Positions 10,143 to 20,972 of a DNA stretch of 64,000 nt are shown piece after piece. The stretch spans positions 1,550,001-1,614,000 of the forward strand of contig NZ_CP043342.1 in NCBI RefSeq assembly GCF_003594935.2, given 5' to 3'. How positions within the stretch are numbered: position 1 is the stretch's first letter; each line of letters opens with the position of its first letter. The translations under genes and the position numbers were made by a program. The stretch is from Enterobacter huaxiensis (GTDB lineage: Bacteria > Pseudomonadota > Gammaproteobacteria > Enterobacterales > Enterobacteriaceae). Below the pieces are notes generated by a model. It was not told the DNA's origin, did no database searches, and saw only the letters and a program-made list of their open reading frames with translations.

Positions 10143-11339
10143 GTGACCACCAGGCCACACTCGTCTTTCAAAATCGTGTTCATTCTTGGCCTGCTGGCCA
10201 TGCTGATGCCGCTGTCCATCGATATGTATCTGCCTGCGCTGCCGGTGATTTCCGCGCAGTTTGGCGTACCGGCGGGCAGCGCGCAGATGACGCTCAGCAC
10301 CTACATTCTCGGCTTCGCTATTGGTCAGCTGCTTTATGGACCGATGGCCGACAGCCTTGGACGTAAGCCTGTTATCCTGGGCGGAACGCTGATCTTTGCG
10401 GGCGCGGCCGTCGCCTGTGCGCTGGCGCAGAGTATCGATCAGCTGATCGTCATGCGCTTCTTCCACGGACTGGCGGCAGCTGCGGCAAGCGTGGTGATTA
10501 ACGCCCTGATGCGCGACGTTTATCCGAAAGAAGAGTTCTCCCGCATGATGTCGTTCGTCATGCTGGTCACCACCATTGCGCCGCTGGTGGCGCCAATGGT
10601 CGGCGGGGCCGTGCTGGTGTGGTTCAGCTGGCATGCTATCTTCTGGATCCTGGCGATTGCGGCACTGCTGGCCTCGGCAATGATCTTCTTCTTTATAGAT
10701 GAAACCTTGCCCGTTGAGCGGCGACAGAAATTCCACATCCGTACCACGATAGGGAATTTTGCCTCATTGTTTCGCCACAAGCGCGTCCTGAGCTACATGC
10801 TGGCGAGCGGCTTCAGCTTTGCCGGGATGTTCTCCTTCCTGAGCGCCGGGCCGTTTGTCTATATCGAGCTGAACCACGTTTCGCCGCAGCACTTTGGCTA
10901 TTACTTCGCGCTGAATATCGTGTTCCTGTTTGTCATGACCATCATTAACAGCCGCTTTGTTCGCAGAGTCGGGGCGATCAACATGTTCCGCGCGGGGCTG
11001 TGGATCCAGTTTGTGATGGCAATATGGCTGGTGGTGAGTGCCTTTCTCGGCGTGGGGTTCTGGGCGATGGTGGTCGGGGTCGCGGCCTTCGTCGGCTGCG
11101 TATCGATGATCTCCTCCAATGCGATGGCGGTGATCCTCGACGAGTTTCCGCATATGGCGGGGACGGCTTCATCGCTTGCCGGAACGTTCCGCTTCGGCAT
11201 CGGCGCCATTGTGGGCGCACTGCTGTCGATGGCGACTTTCAATACGGCCTGGCCGATGCTGTGGGCAATCGCATTTTGTGCAACCAGCTCCATTCTCTTC
11301 TATCTCTACGCCAGCCGGCCGCGTAAAACCGCGCGCTAA
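10143..11339 (+). CDS. bcr: Bcr, Bcr/CflA-type multidrug MFS exporter
   Basis: 398 residues with 12 membrane segments. The start is GTG 10143, preceded by CAGGAG. The sequence [18 protein letters not shown] and the loop [12 protein letters not shown] are hallmarks of the Bcr/CflA subfamily. E. coli Bcr confers bicyclomycin resistance when abundant and can export sulfathiazole and cysteine. It lies immediately behind rsuA and ends in a strong terminator. Confidence 0.95.
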   Translation: MTTRPHSSFKIVFILGLLAMLMPLSIDMYLPALPVISAQFGVPAGSAQMTLSTYILGFAIGQLLYGPMADSLGRKPVILGGTLIFAGAAVACALAQSIDQLIVMRFFHGLAAAAASVVINALMRDVYPKEEFSRMMSFVMLVTTIAPLVAPMVGGAVLVWFSWHAIFWILAIAALLASAMIFFFIDETLPVERRQKFHIRTTIGNFASLFRHKRVLSYMLASGFSFAGMFSFLSAGPFVYIELNHVSPQHFGYYFALNIVFLFVMTIINSRFVRRVGAINMFRAGLWIQFVMAIWLVVSAFLGVGFWAMVVGVAAFVGCVSMISSNAMAVILDEFPHMAGTASSLAGTFRFGIGAIVGALLSMATFNTAWPMLWAIAFCATSSILFYLYASRPRKTAR

Positions 11340-11345
11340 CGATCG

Positions 11346-11371
11346 TAAAAGGCCCGTTTCGGGCCTTTTTG
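11346..11371 (+). terminator. Intrinsic terminator after bcr
   Basis: AAAAGGCCCG, TTT, CGGGCCTTTTT. Compact GC stem with flanking A and T runs. Confidence 0.9.
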
Positions 11372-11618
11372 TTGACGCATATCAACCAAACCGTCGTTCG
11401 TTTACCCTGTGTTTGTTTCTTTTATGTAAAATGTATTTATGTAAAAAGTCACATCATTGTATTCAAAAAGGTTGAGTTAGATCGCAGAAACGGGTACATA
11501 TAGCGCCGACGCCAGCCTGCAGTGCCTATAAAAACCGCTAAAGAGTGCAGGCTCGCGATGATGTGTTACTATAAATGTAAATAAATTGTGAAGTAAATTT
11601 TGCTTCCGGGGAACTAAC

Positions 11619-11963
11619 GTGAATACATTACAACTCTCCATTGTCCATCGCTTGCCCCAGAGCTATCGCTGGTCGGCGGGTTTTGCAGGTTCGAAAGTTG
11701 AACCGATTCCGCAAAGTACGCCAGGGTGCGAAAACTGTCTGGTTGCGCTCAAACTGCTGAGCCCGAGCGACGAAAGTGCATGGCCGGTGATGGAGCGTCT
11801 TAGCCAGGCGCTGACGGATATCGAAGTGGATAGCTCGGTGGTCGAGTGCGAAGGCGAGCCGTGCCTGTTTGTGAACAGCCAGGATGAATTTGCCGCCACC
11901 TGCCGTCTGAAAAACTTTGGCGTGGCGATTGCCGAGCCGTTTTCCGGCCAATATCCTTTCTGA
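11619..11963 (+). CDS. yejG: YejG family protein, function unknown
   Basis: 114 residues, starting at GTG 11619 with a GGGGAA motif just upstream; the length equals E. coli YejG. It begins [19 protein letters not shown]. It is a small soluble protein with no recognised catalytic motif; two Cys residues lie in TPGCENC. It is convergent with yejF with only 3 bases between the stop codons. Upstream, AGCCTGCA (11514) and TGCAGGCT (11546) form a perfect inverted repeat with a 24-base loop whose role is unclear. Confidence 0.9.
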   Translation: MNTLQLSIVHRLPQSYRWSAGFAGSKVEPIPQSTPGCENCLVALKLLSPSDESAWPVMERLSQALTDIEVDSSVVECEGEPCLFVNSQDEFAATCRLKNFGVAIAEPFSGQYPF

Positions 11964-11966
11964 GTG

Positions 11967-13556
11967 CTAGTCCGCCGATAAAAGCTGGCGCGTGTAGCTC
12001 TGCGTTGGCGCAGCGAATACGCGCTGGCACTCTCCCTGCTCCACCACTTCTCCCTGCCGTAACACAATCACCTGATGGCATAACGCCCGCACCACCTGTA
12101 GATCGTGGCTGATGAAGATATAGGCCAGCCTGTGCTTTTCCTGTAATCCCTTGAGCAATGCCAGAATCTGCGACTGCACGGTTCTGTCCAGCGACGATGT
12201 CGGTTCATCCAGGATAATCAACTCAGGCTTAAGGATCAGCGCGCGGGCAATGGCGATACGCTGGCGCTGCCCGCCCGAGAATTCGGCAGGATAGCGATGA
12301 CGCGCGTCGGGATCTAAACCCACCTCGACCATTACCCGCATGACCTCTTCTTCTCGCTGCTGCGTCGTCAGTTCAGGACGGTGCACGCGTAAACCCTCTT
12401 CGACAATCTGCAATACGCTCAGGCGCGGGTTAAGCGAGGAGTTCGGATCCTGAAACACCACCTGCATACGCGGACGGACGGGCAGCATCTGACGACGGTT
12501 CCGGGTGTGCAGCGGCATCCCGTCAAAGAGAATTTCGCCCTGTGAGGCAATCAGGCGCAGCAGCGCCAGCCCGGTGGTGCTTTTACCCGAGCCCGACTCG
12601 CCAACCAGCCCGAGTGACTCTCCAGGGCGCAGGTAAAAACGGATATTTTTCAGCACCGGGTTCTGGTCAACGATGCGGCGCAGGATGCCTTTGCGGATCG
12701 GAAACGAGACGGACAGATCGTTAACGCACAGCAGCGGCGCGCTGTTCTCCACCAGCGGAACGGGGTCTCCGGACGGTTCGCTATCGAGCAGACGCTGCGT
12801 GTAGGGGTGCTGCGGGGCGCTCAGGAGAGTCGTTGCCGCATTCTGCTCCACGCACCGTCCGTTTTGCATTACCGCCACGCTGTCTGCCAGCTTTCTCACA
12901 ATACTCAGGTTATGCGTGATAAACAGGAGGCTCATATTGAGCTCAGCGCGTAGCTCACGCAGGAGCTGAAGAATTTGCGCCTGCACCGTCACGTCCAGCG
13001 CCGTGGTGGGTTCGTCGGCAATCAACAGTTCAGGGCGCGTCAGAAGGGCCATCGCGATCATCACGCGCTGGCGCTCCCCGCCGGACAGCTGGTGCGGAAA
13101 ATCCGTCAGCCGTTTGGCTGCATTTCGTATGCCCGTGCGGTCAAGACAGTCGAGGATCTCGCCGCGCGCCGCCTCTTTGCGCATTCCCCGATGAAGCGAA
13201 AGCACCTCATAGAGCTGCTTTTCCAGCGTGTGCAGCGGATTGAGCGAAACCATCGGTTCCTGGAAGATCATCGCAATTTTATTCCCGCGGATCCCGCGCA
13301 GCGTCTGTTCGTCGGCGTGCAGCAGCGAACTGCCGTGGAACAGAATATCGCCCTGCGGATAGCTTACCGGCGGGGAGGGGAGCAGACGAAGCACGGAGAG
13401 GGCGGAAACGCTCTTGCCGGAACCCGATTCGCCCACCAGCGCCAGCGTTTCGCCGCGCTGGATCTGCAGCGACAAATCATTCACGACCGTGCGGGTCTCA
13501 CCCTGCTTCGTAAACGCAATCGACAGATTTTCAATACTCAGAAGAGGCTGCGTCAT
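11967..13556 (-). CDS. yejF: YejF, peptide ABC transporter ATPase (fused double ABC)
   Basis: 529 residues counted from ATG 13556 ([15 protein letters not shown]), matching E. coli; a 16-residue upstream extension overlaps the end of yejE and is rejected. It has two ATP-binding cassettes, each with Walker A GESGSGKS, signature motifs LSGGERQR and FSGGQRQR, and Walker [10 protein letters not shown] and LIILDEPTS. It powers the YejABEF importer, known in E. coli for uptake of microcin C and, in other enterics, of host antimicrobial peptides. It is the last gene of the yejABEF operon, 1 base after yejE. Confidence 0.97.
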   Translation of the reverse strand: MTQPLLSIENLSIAFTKQGETRTVVNDLSLQIQRGETLALVGESGSGKSVSALSVLRLLPSPPVSYPQGDILFHGSSLLHADEQTLRGIRGNKIAMIFQEPMVSLNPLHTLEKQLYEVLSLHRGMRKEAARGEILDCLDRTGIRNAAKRLTDFPHQLSGGERQRVMIAMALLTRPELLIADEPTTALDVTVQAQILQLLRELRAELNMSLLFITHNLSIVRKLADSVAVMQNGRCVEQNAATTLLSAPQHPYTQRLLDSEPSGDPVPLVENSAPLLCVNDLSVSFPIRKGILRRIVDQNPVLKNIRFYLRPGESLGLVGESGSGKSTTGLALLRLIASQGEILFDGMPLHTRNRRQMLPVRPRMQVVFQDPNSSLNPRLSVLQIVEEGLRVHRPELTTQQREEEVMRVMVEVGLDPDARHRYPAEFSGGQRQRIAIARALILKPELIILDEPTSSLDRTVQSQILALLKGLQEKHRLAYIFISHDLQVVRALCHQVIVLRQGEVVEQGECQRVFAAPTQSYTRQLLSAD

Positions 13557-13557
13557 C

Positions 13558-14586
13558 TTATACCGCCTTGTCGGGATCGAAGGCATCGCGCACGGCTTCG
13601 CCAATAAAGATCAGCAGCGAAAGCAGGACTGCCACGGAAAGGAAGGCGGTAATGCCGAGCCACGGCGCCTGCAGGTTGTTCTTGCCCTGCAGCAGTAGCT
13701 CACCGAGAGACGGGGAGCCGAGCGGTAGCCCGAAGCCCAGAAAATCGAGCGAGGTCAGCGTGGTTATTGAGCTGCATAAAATAAACGGCAGGAACGTCAG
13801 CGTCGCCACCACGGCATTGGGCAGCATGTGACGGAAGATGATCCCGCTGTCGCTCACCCCCAGCGCCTGTGCAGCCCGGATGTAATCGAAATTGCGCGTG
13901 CGCAGGAACTCCGCGCGGACAACGCCAACCAGCGCCATCCAGCCGAACAGGACGGTGATCCCCAGCAGCCACCAGAAGCCGGGCTGCACTACGCTGGAGA
14001 GCAGGATAATCAGGAAAAGCGTCGGCATTCCGGACCACACCTCAATCACGCGCTGCCCCCAGAGGTCGATTTTTCCGCCGTAATAGCCCTGAACGGCCCC
14101 TGCCACTACGCCCATCACGCTGGAAAAGAGCGTCAGCATCAGCCCGAACAGGAGAGAAATGCGGGTGCCGTAAAGAATACGCGCCAGCACGTCGCCGCCG
14201 TTGGCATCCGTTCCCAGCCAGTTTTGACTGGAAGGCGGTGAAGGGAAGGGGGCCGTGGTGGCAAAGTTAATGCTGTTGGCGCCAAACCGAATCGGTGCCC
14301 AGAGCGCCCAGCCGTGCCTGTCGATTTGCTCGCGAAGCCACGGATCCTGATAAACCGCTGGCGTCGCAAACGGGCCGCCAAAGTCGCTCTCACTGTAGGT
14401 GGTGAGAACCGGAACATACCAGCGGTCGTTAAGGTGCACCAGCAGCGGCTTATCGTTAGCAATTAGCTCAGCGCACATGCTGAGGACGAACAGCACGGCA
14501 AAAATCCACAGCGACCAGTAGCCGCGACGATTATGGCGAAATCGGGCCCAGCGGGCCTGATTGACGGGGCTTAAATGCGGCATCAT
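13558..14586 (-). CDS. yejE: YejE, peptide ABC transporter permease
   Basis: 342 residues from ATG 14586, or 341 from the adjacent ATG 14583. One N-terminal membrane segment is followed by a DppC/OppC-type permease domain; the EAA-type cytoplasmic loop is seen around [18 protein letters not shown]. The start overlaps the yejB stop codon by 4 bases (ATGA), typical of translational coupling. It forms the inner-membrane channel with YejB. Confidence 0.96.
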   Translation of the reverse strand: MMPHLSPVNQARWARFRHNRRGYWSLWIFAVLFVLSMCAELIANDKPLLVHLNDRWYVPVLTTYSESDFGGPFATPAVYQDPWLREQIDRHGWALWAPIRFGANSINFATTAPFPSPPSSQNWLGTDANGGDVLARILYGTRISLLFGLMLTLFSSVMGVVAGAVQGYYGGKIDLWGQRVIEVWSGMPTLFLIILLSSVVQPGFWWLLGITVLFGWMALVGVVRAEFLRTRNFDYIRAAQALGVSDSGIIFRHMLPNAVVATLTFLPFILCSSITTLTSLDFLGFGLPLGSPSLGELLLQGKNNLQAPWLGITAFLSVAVLLSLLIFIGEAVRDAFDPDKAV

Positions 14587-15677
14587 CGGCCCTCGAAATC
14601 AATACGGGGATCGACCAGCGTATAGCTGATATCGCTGATAATATTCAGCAGCAGGCCGATCAGAGTGAATATGTAAAGCGTGCCAAACATCACCGGATAA
14701 TCGCGCGAGACGGTCGCTTCATAGCCCAGCAGCCCCAGACCGTTCAGCGAGAACATCACCTCGATCAGCAGCGAGCCGGTAAAAAACATGCTGATGAACG
14801 TGGCGGGAAATCCGGCGATGACCAGCAGCATCGCGTTGCGGAAAACGTGCTTCCACATGATCTGCTTTTCGCCCACGCCTTTTGCCCGCGCGGTAACAAC
14901 GTACTGCTTGCGGATTTCATCGAGGAACGCATTTTTGGTCAGCATGGTCAGGGCGGCAAATCCCCCGATCACGGTCGCGAGAACCGGCAGCGTGATATGC
15001 CAGAAATAGTCGGTGATTTTTTTGTACCACGGCAGGGTGCTGAAATCCGCTGACACTAACCCCCGCAGCGGGAAGATATCGAAATAACTCCCTCCGGCAA
15101 AAAATACGATCAGCAGAACCGCGAACAGAAATGCCGGAATGGCGTACCCGATGATGATGAGCGTGCTGCTCCAGATATCAAAACGGCTGCCGTTGTGGAC
15201 CGCTTTGCGGATCCCAAGCGGAATGGAAACCAGATAAATTATCAGCGTTCCCCACAGCCCGAGCGTCACGGAAACCGGCAGGCTTTGCTTAATTAACGTC
15301 AGAACGGACGCGCTGCGAAACAGGCTGTCGCCAAAATCAAACCGGACGTAATTCCAGAGCATGTTCAAATAACGCTCGTGGAGCGGTTTATCAAAGCCGT
15401 AGCGGTGGGTGATCTCGGCGATCACCTCCGGATCCAACCCGCGCCCGCCGCGATAGTGGCTTTCGCTAATATTACCGACACCGGTTCTGGCATGGCTGGC
15501 CCCCATTCCTTCAGCGCCACCGCCCGGCATTCCTCCGCTGTGGCCAAACTCAACGGCAGCGATAGCCTGATCGACCGGACCGCCAGGGGCAATCTGGACG
15601 ATAAAAAAGTTAATGGTGATGATGGCCCACAGCGTTGGGATAATCAGCAGCAAACGGCGAAGCAGGTAAGCACCCAT
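14583..15677 (-). CDS. yejB: YejB, peptide ABC transporter permease
   Basis: 364 residues. An N-terminal DppB/OppB-type segment ([19 protein letters not shown]) is followed by a large periplasmic loop of about 100 residues and then the permease core, with the EAA-like loop around [18 protein letters not shown]. The loop has a Gly-rich stretch ([18 protein letters not shown]) that is somewhat unusual but is also known in E. coli YejB. The gene follows yejA by 9 bases. Confidence 0.96.
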   Translation of the reverse strand: MGAYLLRRLLLIIPTLWAIITINFFIVQIAPGGPVDQAIAAVEFGHSGGMPGGGAEGMGASHARTGVGNISESHYRGGRGLDPEVIAEITHRYGFDKPLHERYLNMLWNYVRFDFGDSLFRSASVLTLIKQSLPVSVTLGLWGTLIIYLVSIPLGIRKAVHNGSRFDIWSSTLIIIGYAIPAFLFAVLLIVFFAGGSYFDIFPLRGLVSADFSTLPWYKKITDYFWHITLPVLATVIGGFAALTMLTKNAFLDEIRKQYVVTARAKGVGEKQIMWKHVFRNAMLLVIAGFPATFISMFFTGSLLIEVMFSLNGLGLLGYEATVSRDYPVMFGTLYIFTLIGLLLNIISDISYTLVDPRIDFEGR

Positions 15678-15686
15678 CGTGATTCC

Positions 15687-17492
15687 TTAACGCCGCTCGG
15701 CGGGCAGTCTGGAGGCTTTATTTACGTCATACCACCAGGTATCAAAGCCCAGCGTGTAAACGGGACGCACGTCGGGTTGGGAAAATTTATCCCAGCGGGC
15801 AAGGCGATCTTCGCCCATGTACCACATCGGCAGCATGTAATAGTTCCAGGTTAACACCCGGTCGAGCGCGCGGCCAAGCGGCAGAAGCTTTGCCTTATCG
15901 CCCTGGGCGGCGACGATTTTCGCAATCAGCGCATCGATTATCGGGCTCTTAACGCCCGGAGCATTGTAAGAGGAGTCGATGTAGCTGGATGCCCATGAGA
16001 TTTGCAGGTCGGAGCTTGGCCACGGCTGCGCGGCCCACAGGCTCTGCATCATGTCGTAATCCCGGCTGCGCTTGCGGTTGGTGAGCTGAGCAATATCCAC
16101 CTGGCGGATATTCACGGCGATCCCCAGACGGGCGAGGTTCTGCTTAAACGGCAGCACCCACTGATCGTTTGCTCCAGAGGCAAGAAGAAGCTCAAAGCTC
16201 AGCGGCTTACCCGTTTGCGTATTCACCCGCTTTTGGTTTTTCAGCACCCAACCGGCGTCATCCAGCAGTTTACCGGCTTTCAGCAGATTAACGCGGTCGA
16301 ACCCGTTACCGTCGGATTTTGGCGGCTCGAACACCTGCGTAAAGACCTCCGGCGGAAGGTCTGCTTTCATCGGGGCCAGCAGCACCAGCTCGTCGGCGTT
16401 GGGATAATTACGTGCGGAATATTCGGTGTTCTGGAAATAGCTGTTGGCACGGCTGTAGGCGCCGTAAAACAGCGCCTTGTTCATCCATTCAAAATCAAAT
16501 GCCAGGGTAATAGCTTCCCGCACGCGACGGTCTGAAAATACCGGACGCTGAATATTAAACGCCAGCCAGCGCGTGTCCTGCGCGGACTCATTTTTGTGTT
16601 CGTCTTTAACGATATAACCGTTGGTGAAGTTTTTGCCGATATAGCGTGTTGCCCAGTTTTTGGCGCTGCTTTCAACGCGCAAATCAAACGCGCCCGCTTT
16701 AAACGCCTCAAACGCTACGTTGTCGTCGAGGTAGTAATCATAGCGAAGGGTGTCAAAATTCCAGCGCCCCCGGTTTACCGGAAGACTGGCGGCCCAATAA
16801 TCTTTCACCCGGGAGTAGATAACGTACTGCCCCATGCGCCAGTCGGTTATGCGATAGGGGCCGCCCGCCAGCGGCGGCGTGGAGAGGGGATCGCTCAGCC
16901 TGTGATTTTTCCAGAACGATTCCGGCATCACGGGCAGGGAGAACAGGCTCAGCATATTCTCTTTATTCGGCTCGCTCTGTTCGATACGTACGGTTAACGG
17001 GGCGATAGCCTTAACGGTCGTGCCTTTGTAGACCAGACGGAACTGCGGTACGCCTTCGGTCATAAACTTATGAAACGTGAACGCAATGTCGCTGGCTTTC
17101 ACCGGCGTACCGTCATGAAAACGCGCCTGCGGATTGATCGATATCTCGGCCCAGGCAAAGTTATCTGCGTAACGTACGTTATCGGCGACCAGTGGATAGT
17201 AGCTGCCGGGCTCGTCGTCTGAGGTCACAAAGAGCGTATCGTAAAGGGATTCCGTTCGCGCCGCCGCCACGCCCCTCAGGGCGAAACGGTTGAAGTTATC
17301 AAAGGTACCGGTGGCAGAGAGCGTGACGTTACCGCCTTTAGGGGCCGCCGGGTTGACGTAATCGAAGTGGGTAAAGTTAACCGCGTACTTCGGTTCGCCA
17401 ATCACGGCGAACGCGGTGTTCTCTTTAATGGCCTGCGCCTGGCTGGACAGGCTCACACATACCAACAGCATCAGCAAGAAGCGCATAAACAT
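15687..17492 (-). CDS. yejA: YejA, periplasmic peptide-binding protein
   Basis: 601 residues with a signal peptide (hydrophobic MRFLLMLLVCVSLSSQAQA). The rest is a solute-binding protein of the DppA/OppA class (SBP family 5), with INPQARFHDGTPVKASDIAFT as a class motif. It delivers oligopeptides, including microcin C in E. coli, to YejBEF. Two close ATGs (17492 and 17486) could start it; the choice does not change the mature protein. It is the first gene of the yejABEF operon. Confidence 0.96.
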   Translation of the reverse strand: MFMRFLLMLLVCVSLSSQAQAIKENTAFAVIGEPKYAVNFTHFDYVNPAAPKGGNVTLSATGTFDNFNRFALRGVAAARTESLYDTLFVTSDDEPGSYYPLVADNVRYADNFAWAEISINPQARFHDGTPVKASDIAFTFHKFMTEGVPQFRLVYKGTTVKAIAPLTVRIEQSEPNKENMLSLFSLPVMPESFWKNHRLSDPLSTPPLAGGPYRITDWRMGQYVIYSRVKDYWAASLPVNRGRWNFDTLRYDYYLDDNVAFEAFKAGAFDLRVESSAKNWATRYIGKNFTNGYIVKDEHKNESAQDTRWLAFNIQRPVFSDRRVREAITLAFDFEWMNKALFYGAYSRANSYFQNTEYSARNYPNADELVLLAPMKADLPPEVFTQVFEPPKSDGNGFDRVNLLKAGKLLDDAGWVLKNQKRVNTQTGKPLSFELLLASGANDQWVLPFKQNLARLGIAVNIRQVDIAQLTNRKRSRDYDMMQSLWAAQPWPSSDLQISWASSYIDSSYNAPGVKSPIIDALIAKIVAAQGDKAKLLPLGRALDRVLTWNYYMLPMWYMGEDRLARWDKFSQPDVRPVYTLGFDTWWYDVNKASRLPAERR

Positions 17493-17555
17493 TTCGCGGC
17501 GGTTCCCTTGTCCTCAGTTAGGCTGATAATAAGTGACACCACCGCTAATGTGAAA

Positions 17556-19112
17556 TTATTCAAGGGCAGACGGCATATCAGGCTGCCATTTTTTGAACTG
17601 TTCCAGCGGCATGGGGCGGCTTATCCAGTAACCCTGCAGATAATTTACCCCGTGTTCGCGCAGCCAGGCGGCCTGTTCAGGCGTTTCCACCCCTTCAGCC
17701 ACGGTCAGCATGTTAAGCCGTCTTGCCAGGGTCAGCACGGCATCCAGCACCGGCGAGGTGACGGTTTCTGTGCCAATCGCGTTGACGAAACCCCGGTCGA
17801 TTTTAAGGTAATCCATGGTAAAGCGCTCAAGGTAAATCAATGCGCTATGGCCGGTGCCAAAATCATCAATCGCGATTTCAAAACCCTCGTCGTGCAGCCA
17901 TTCGAACAGGCTGTTGGCTTCCCGATGATTAAGCATGTCGCGCTCGGTGATTTCCAGCACTATCTGGAAATGATCCCGCGGCAGCAGGGACTTAAAGGTC
18001 TGCATATCATCTTTAAAACTGTCCGCATGCAAATGCCCCGGCGCAATATTAATGCCCACCTTGGCGCCAGGCGGTAGCAGGCCCTCCAGAACCGGCGCAT
18101 CCTCAACGATCAGGTCGAAGAGATGCAGCGTTAGCGGAACAATCAGCTTTTGCGCTTCGGCAAAATTGATAAAGGCATCAGGGGGGATCTCACCCATCGT
18201 AGGATGTTTCCAGCGCATCAGCACTTCAAGCCCGGTCATCCTCAGCGATGTGGCATCGACGACGGGCTGATACACCACATAAAACTGACCGCGCTTAATG
18301 GCGCTTAATATTTCTTTTCCGGGGTTGAGCCGTATGCTGAGAATATAGTAATTGAACGATCCGGCGGCAATACCGCATACCAGCCCGAAGAAGAGGGCGT
18401 AAAGTATTTCATCGCTTGTCCAGGCATCGGCGTAAAGATTAATGGTCAGCGGGACGTCTTTTAACGTGGCGGTACGGGCAGGGACTTCTTGCAGGTCGTT
18501 CGCGTTGACCAGGCTGCTCGACATTGTCGTTAACGCATGGCCGCCAATAATGATGGCAATGCCGGCAAACTCGTCCTGGCGCGCGGTATAGAGCAGGTAC
18601 GGCGTCAGATTGAGATTTACCGAGGTAAACACGCCACCGTCCTTCACAAGGGGGTTACGGTACCAGATGGCAATGGCCGGTTTATTGGGCAGCATCGGCG
18701 TACCGGGCAGCAGCGCCATGTCAATCTGTTTGCCGATGTGAAGCTCGGGGATAAGCGCTTCCATCGACACATTCATCGGGCCGGTGGCAGATGAGCAAAA
18801 GGCCATTTTATCTCTGACCAGCAGGAACGCGCGCACGTTAAGGCTAAACGCCGCGCGGGAGGTCAGTTCGGCGTTGACGTCATGGCAACTGCTCAGCGTT
18901 AGCGGCTGCAGCACATCGATAGAGGTTTTCAGCTCGTCAAAATAGCTCTGCATGTAGACGTTAACGTCTTTTATCAGGGTATCGAACCTGAGCTCGCGCT
19001 TGTGGTAGCTCCAGAAAAACTGTAGCGAGCCGAGGAGCAGGGCGAAAAAAAGGCCTGAGAGAATGCTGATGAGCAGAATCTTGCGATTGCTGGAGAAGTA
19101 GCGGGTGAACAT
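17556..19112 (-). CDS. pdeN: PdeN (Rtn), membrane cyclic-di-GMP phosphodiesterase
   Basis: 518 residues from ATG 19112 (MFTRYFSSNRKILL), the E. coli length; an upstream ATG at 19163 would add 17 residues that run into the mepS terminator. A first membrane segment, a periplasmic CSS domain (the motif appears as CSSATG near residue 108), a second membrane segment near residue 245, then an EAL domain with EVLMRWKHP, IAIDDFGTGHS and VAEGVETPEQA. The signature appears as GLEVLMRW, so the canonical EAL is EVL here, as in E. coli Rtn. The catalytic acidic residues of the domain (EITERD, DDFGTG) are present, so it is expected to be an active phosphodiesterase. Confidence 0.95.
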   Translation of the reverse strand: MFTRYFSSNRKILLISILSGLFFALLLGSLQFFWSYHKRELRFDTLIKDVNVYMQSYFDELKTSIDVLQPLTLSSCHDVNAELTSRAAFSLNVRAFLLVRDKMAFCSSATGPMNVSMEALIPELHIGKQIDMALLPGTPMLPNKPAIAIWYRNPLVKDGGVFTSVNLNLTPYLLYTARQDEFAGIAIIIGGHALTTMSSSLVNANDLQEVPARTATLKDVPLTINLYADAWTSDEILYALFFGLVCGIAAGSFNYYILSIRLNPGKEILSAIKRGQFYVVYQPVVDATSLRMTGLEVLMRWKHPTMGEIPPDAFINFAEAQKLIVPLTLHLFDLIVEDAPVLEGLLPPGAKVGINIAPGHLHADSFKDDMQTFKSLLPRDHFQIVLEITERDMLNHREANSLFEWLHDEGFEIAIDDFGTGHSALIYLERFTMDYLKIDRGFVNAIGTETVTSPVLDAVLTLARRLNMLTVAEGVETPEQAAWLREHGVNYLQGYWISRPMPLEQFKKWQPDMPSALE

Positions 19113-19161
19113 AAACGTTGGGCTTCCTGATTTGCCGCTCAATGTATTCAGTGTAACGGGC

Positions 19162-19190
19162 AAAAAAAAACACCGCCGAAGCAGTGCTTT
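19162..19190 (-). terminator. Intrinsic terminator after mepS
   Basis: On the - strand CACTGC, a TTCG tetraloop, GCGGTG and a run of nine Ts. It separates mepS from pdeN. Confidence 0.93.
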
Positions 19191-19239
19191 TTTTTATCGT
19201 ATCGTCAGCCAAGGGATAACCCACGACACGACAAACATA

Positions 19240-19809
19240 TTAGCTGCGAGACAGTACGCGGCGTGCTTCGTTGTAACGCTTCTTCCAGTATGGCTCATTC
19301 ATGCTGGAAATGGTCACACCGCTGCTGGTGGAAGCATGAACAAACTGGTCGTTACCAATATAGATACCAACGTGTCGGCCTGTAGAACCGGCTTTAAACA
19401 GGACCAGGTCGCCCGTCCGCAGCTTGGTGCGAGAAATGGATTTGCCCATCTCCTGCTGTTCATAAGTTGAACGTGGCAGGTCTAAACCAAATTGCTCACG
19501 GAAAGTACGCTGTACGAAACCGGAACAATCGATACCTTTTTTGGTGCTGCCGCCAAGACGATAGCGCACGCCTTTCCAGTCAGCATACTGGTCCATAATG
19601 CGGGACTTCACGTCCAGATTACGTACCATATTTTCAAATTCATCCTGAGAGGCTTGCAGTGACGAGGAATCTTCCATTCCCACAACACGCGTCTCAGGAT
19701 GCATATTCTTTGCGGTATTCGTCGTGCTACATGCTGAAAGCAGTACCGCCACTGCAATCGCCGGGATCCCCCGCAAGATATATCTCAAAAACGGTTGAGA
19801 TTTGACCAT
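19240..19809 (-). CDS. mepS: MepS (Spr), murein DD-endopeptidase, lipoprotein
   Basis: 189 residues. Signal peptide with lipobox LSAC, so Cys27 is the lipidated residue. The NlpC/P60 domain has the catalytic Cys95 in [10 protein letters not shown] and the His residues in GRHVGIYIG and QFVHAST. It cleaves D-Ala-mDAP crosslinks to allow peptidoglycan growth and is degraded by the NlpI-Prc system in E. coli. A long upstream intergenic region (19810-20225) suggests separate, regulated transcription. Confidence 0.97.
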   Translation of the reverse strand: MVKSQPFLRYILRGIPAIAVAVLLSACSTTNTAKNMHPETRVVGMEDSSSLQASQDEFENMVRNLDVKSRIMDQYADWKGVRYRLGGSTKKGIDCSGFVQRTFREQFGLDLPRSTYEQQEMGKSISRTKLRTGDLVLFKAGSTGRHVGIYIGNDQFVHASTSSGVTISSMNEPYWKKRYNEARRVLSRS

Positions 19810-20173
19810 TTTGTTTATTTTCCCTTGAAGTCCTTAACGATAAATATCGTTATAAAAATGCCAACCGTGACGAGACTAATTATCTGTTCACATTGAGACA
19901 ATTCTTTCTGGTCAGATTTGTGGCGCAGCGCACAAATTTATTTACCAGGATAATAATTATCTCAGTGGGGCAAAACGAGTTCGAGATTAACCGATTGCAG
20001 GGGGCATTGCGAGCAAAAAAATCCGATTTTTTATAAGAAAAAGTGATACAGAAAGTGAATAACCGGAAATGGGCAAAATGGCGTCAATACGGGTTAAAAA
20101 CCGTGCAACGCATTCATTTACAACATGAATACCATGACGAAATGATGACAGAAAAGGGGCGGCAAGAAGAGAA
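19810..20173. other. Intergenic region upstream of mepS, no gene seen
   Basis: This AT-rich stretch holds the mepS promoter region. A frame at 20070 encodes only 19 residues (beginning MGKMASIRVK), with a weak ribosome binding site, and is not credited. I looked for a PmrR-like membrane peptide, known near lpxT in Salmonella, and did not find one. Confidence 0.5.
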
Positions 20174-20207
20174 ATCCATCAGGGATCGAAAATGATCTCT
20201 GATGGAT
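20174..20207 (-). terminator. Hairpin after lpxT, probable terminator
   Basis: ATCCATCAGGGATC pairs with GATCTCTGATGGAT over 14 positions (one G-U) around a 6-base loop. It lies 18 bases after the lpxT stop. On the - strand it is followed by a pyrimidine-rich TTTCTCTTCTT, a weak T tract. Confidence 0.6.
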
Positions 20208-20225
20208 AGTGTTAATTTAGGTTGG

Positions 20226-20939
20226 TTATTTGTTTCTGTTTTGTTGCTTTTTGCCGGGCAGATAACGATCGAAAAGGTCAATTAATCGATCGCTCATTGG
20301 TGTCATCAGGCACCATGGAATGCCAATCAGCACGGCAGAAAGTGAACCCACAGCAATATCGGTCAGCCAGTGGGCGCCAATCATGACGCGTGGGAATGCA
20401 AACACGACAACAATAATCAGGGCAATTGCGAAGGCTTTTTTACCGAAATAACGCAGCATAAATGCTGAAAAAATCAGCAGCATCATTCCGTGATCGCCAG
20501 GGAAACTGTCCTTCGACGCGTCTTTAGTGGAAATATGCAGCAGCTCGCTCACGCGGTTAATATTCGGGAAATAGAGCGACGGGCTGGCGCGTTTAACCGG
20601 CATCAGGTGCTGCGCCAGCTGGTTGATGACCACGGCAGCCAGCAGCATCACCAGGCCGATAATCACAATGCGACGACGCCCGGTTTGGTCCTCTTTCAGC
20701 CAGAAGGAGAGCATCAGGCAGCCCATCGCCAGCAGAGAACAGCCGTCGAAGGCGCGGTTGTTGGTAATAGCAACAACCCACAGAAACGCCTGGCTTTTCG
20801 CCAGCGCCTGGTTGAAGAAATGGAAAAGCCCGGCATCCAGTGGGAACCAGAAACCGTGGTTAACCGGCATATACCAGGATAAAAAAAGCGCCAGGCCAGC
20901 CGCGTTGAGTAGCAATATCAGGGGGATTCGTGTCGTCAT
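20226..20939 (-). CDS. lpxT: LpxT, undecaprenyl-diphosphate:lipid A phosphotransferase
   Basis: 237 residues from ATG 20939 (MTTRIPLILLLNAAG), the E. coli length; ATG 20951 would add four residues. PAP2-family membrane enzyme with about six membrane segments and the three phosphatase motifs: KRASPS, SFPGDHG and RVMIGAHWLTD. It moves a phosphate from undecaprenyl diphosphate to the lipid A 1-phosphate on the periplasmic side. Its start lies about 34 bases after the yeiR stop codon on the same strand, so co-transcription with yeiR is possible. Confidence 0.95.
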   Translation of the reverse strand: MTTRIPLILLLNAAGLALFLSWYMPVNHGFWFPLDAGLFHFFNQALAKSQAFLWVVAITNNRAFDGCSLLAMGCLMLSFWLKEDQTGRRRIVIIGLVMLLAAVVINQLAQHLMPVKRASPSLYFPNINRVSELLHISTKDASKDSFPGDHGMMLLIFSAFMLRYFGKKAFAIALIIVVVFAFPRVMIGAHWLTDIAVGSLSAVLIGIPWCLMTPMSDRLIDLFDRYLPGKKQQNRNK

Positions 20940-20972
20940 ATCATTCAACATACAGTTAAAACAGGGGCAACG

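Noticed and set aside
9639..10736. 365-residue open frame on the - strand across rsuA and bcr
   Set aside because: It is antisense to two certain genes, rich in His, Arg and Gln, with no known domain, and is an effect of high-GC codon use.
19810..20225. Possible PmrR-like small peptide near lpxT
   Set aside because: No short hydrophobic frame with a ribosome binding site was found on either strand.
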